Under the pieces are notes generated by a model. The model was given only the letters and a program-made list of their open reading frames with translations, was not told the origin of the DNA and searched no databases. Position numbers and translations under genes: made by a program. From positions 1 to 5,705 of the forward strand of contig JAUPUC010000101.1 in the NCBI GenBank assembly GCA_030917745.1: 5,705 bases of DNA, given 5' to 3'. Of the stretch, positions 4,782 to 5,705 are shown piece by piece. Each line of letters begins with the position of its first letter. Within the stretch, counting starts at the first letter, position 1. The stretch is from Patescibacteria group bacterium. GTDB lineage: Bacteria; Patescibacteriota; Minisyncoccia; Moranbacterales; UBA1568.

Positions 4782-5705
4782 ATGCGAATCTTCGACCTCA
4801 TCAAACTCTCTCTTCGTATGTTTAAGGCTCGTGCTATGCGAACCTTTCTCACGGTTCTTGGTATGAGCGTTGGCATTGCCGCCATTATTTTTCTTGTTTC
4901 CTTTGGATATGGGCTACAACGCACTCTCCTCCAAAAAATCACAACTTCTGATGCGCTGGTCAGCCTTGATGTCACTCCTGCCTCTTCTGAGAATAGTCTT
5001 CCTCTTAATGAGGAAACAATCGAAACACTCCGATCTCTCCCTAATGTTGCTGACACGCTTCCTGTTCTCGAGTTAGCTGGCCAAGGAAAATTTGATACCG
5101 TTACGCTCGATATCAATACCGTGAGTGCTCCCGCTTCTTTTCTGAAAAGCGAAGGGCTCAAGCTGAGCACGGGACGCTTTTTCACCAAAGATGAAACAAA
5201 CAACATGGTCATCACCGAAGCAGTTGCCAAGGTATTCGACATCGCCCCGGAAGAGATGATTGGGAAATCCGTTGACGTCACCTTATTTCAGAGTGATGCC
5301 AGCGGACGCTCACAGAAAAGAAGTACTTTTACCCCAAAAGAATCCTACACCATTGTCGGTGTCGTGCAGGGTGAAGAAAATATCGTCTATCTCTCACTCG
5401 ATTCACTCGATGGATTTCCGCTTACCGCTTATACCAAACTCAAAGTGAAGTGTGCCTCAACCGGCACCCTGGCAAGTGTACGCACTCAAATCGAAGAGCT
5501 CGGGCTCACCGCGTCTTCCATATCCGAAACCGTTGACCAAGCAAATAAGGTCTTTGGTGCAGTCCAAGTAGTCCTTATGATCTTCGGGCTCATCGCCCTC
5601 ATCGTCTCTGCTATCGGTATGTTTAACACGATGACCATTGCCTTGCTCGAACGCACCGAAGAAATCGGCATCATGAAAGCTATTGGCGCTGCTAAACGGA
5701 GCATT
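4782..5705 (+). CDS. MacB-type ABC exporter permease (3' truncated by window)
   Basis: This is the membrane subunit partner of the preceding ATPase. The first 308 residues are present and no stop occurs before the window ends. Residues 1-20 are a basic amphipathic segment (LIKLSLRMFKARAMRTFLTVLGM, typical of MacB/LolC proteins), followed by helix 1 at about 21-43. Residues 45-255 form the extracytoplasmic MacB core domain, with LRSLPNVADTLPVLE and a later GRFFTKDETNNMVITEAVAKVF (family pattern GRxFTxxE...VVIxxxxAxxL). Helix 2 lies at about 260-285, then the FtsX-type coupling segment ALLERTEEIGIMKAIGAAKRSI (286-308). Two more helices are expected beyond the window. The ATG at 4782 lies 23 bases after the ATPase stop without a Shine-Dalgarno sequence, so translational coupling or leader-independent initiation is likely. 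In a cell without an outer membrane this would act like the Bacillus YknYZ type of exporter. Confidence 0.92.
   Translation, partial: MRIFDLIKLSLRMFKARAMRTFLTVLGMSVGIAAIIFLVSFGYGLQRTLLQKITTSDALVSLDVTPASSENSLPLNEETIETLRSLPNVADTLPVLELAGQGKFDTVTLDINTVSAPASFLKSEGLKLSTGRFFTKDETNNMVITEAVAKVFDIAPEEMIGKSVDVTLFQSDASGRSQKRSTFTPKESYTIVGVVQGEENIVYLSLDSLDGFPLTAYTKLKVKCASTGTLASVRTQIEELGLTASSISETVDQANKVFGAVQVVLMIFGLIALIVSAIGMFNTMTIALLERTEEIGIMKAIGAAKRSI

Noticed and set aside
4751..5281. Minus-strand 176-codon frame opposite the permease start
   Set aside because: It is a shadow of the MacB-type permease, whose family motifs are clear; the antisense product is serine- and arginine-rich low-complexity sequence.
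1..5705. Alternative code with TGA as glycine, as in Gracilibacteria and Absconditabacteria
   Set aside because: All main proteins are full length under the standard code with no in-frame TGA at conserved glycines, although their own stops are TAA or TAG.

Overview
The window looks like a chromosomal fragment of a streamlined, uncultivated bacterium, most plausibly Patescibacteria (Candidate Phyla Radiation). This is inferred from the mix of a core translation operon with small membrane-redox and ABC-export genes, from gene starts that mostly lack Shine-Dalgarno sequences, and from moderate GC. No rRNA, tRNA, CRISPR array, insertion sequence or phage gene is visible. The genetic code appears standard: every protein reads through without in-frame TGA, although none of the main genes that end in the window uses TGA as its stop.

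Region 1 (1-1063, plus strand) is the conserved infC-rpmI-rplT cluster: the C-terminal half of translation initiation factor IF-3, ribosomal protein L35 and ribosomal protein L20. A probable extra promoter and a 7-bp inverted repeat lie in the 122-base rpmI-rplT gap. The cluster ends in a strong hairpin that should also stop transcription arriving from the opposite strand.

Region 2 (1107-3119, minus strand) is a two-gene membrane redox unit. The promoter-proximal gene encodes a six-helix heme membrane protein of the ferric-reductase/MsrQ type. The second encodes an N-terminal thioredoxin/glutaredoxin-fold domain (CVHC) fused to a DsbD/CcdA-like transmembrane electron carrier. Together they suggest a pathway moving reducing equivalents across the membrane to exported thiols or other substrates. 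A possible 26-residue single-helix peptide precedes the unit.

Region 3 (3120-3447) is the divergent intergenic region. It holds the short peptide ORF, a candidate promoter on each strand and, between those promoters, a perfect dyad AGTCATG-N6-CATGACT that looks like an operator.

Region 4 (3448-5705, plus strand) is an ABC exporter of the MacB/LolCDE type. It comprises an ATPase carrying an unusual C-terminal extension of about 200 residues, followed by the first 308 residues of its MacB-type permease, which runs off the window. The most noteworthy points are the extended ATPase, the pairing of a heme protein with a thioredoxin-DsbD fusion, and the dyad between the two divergent units.
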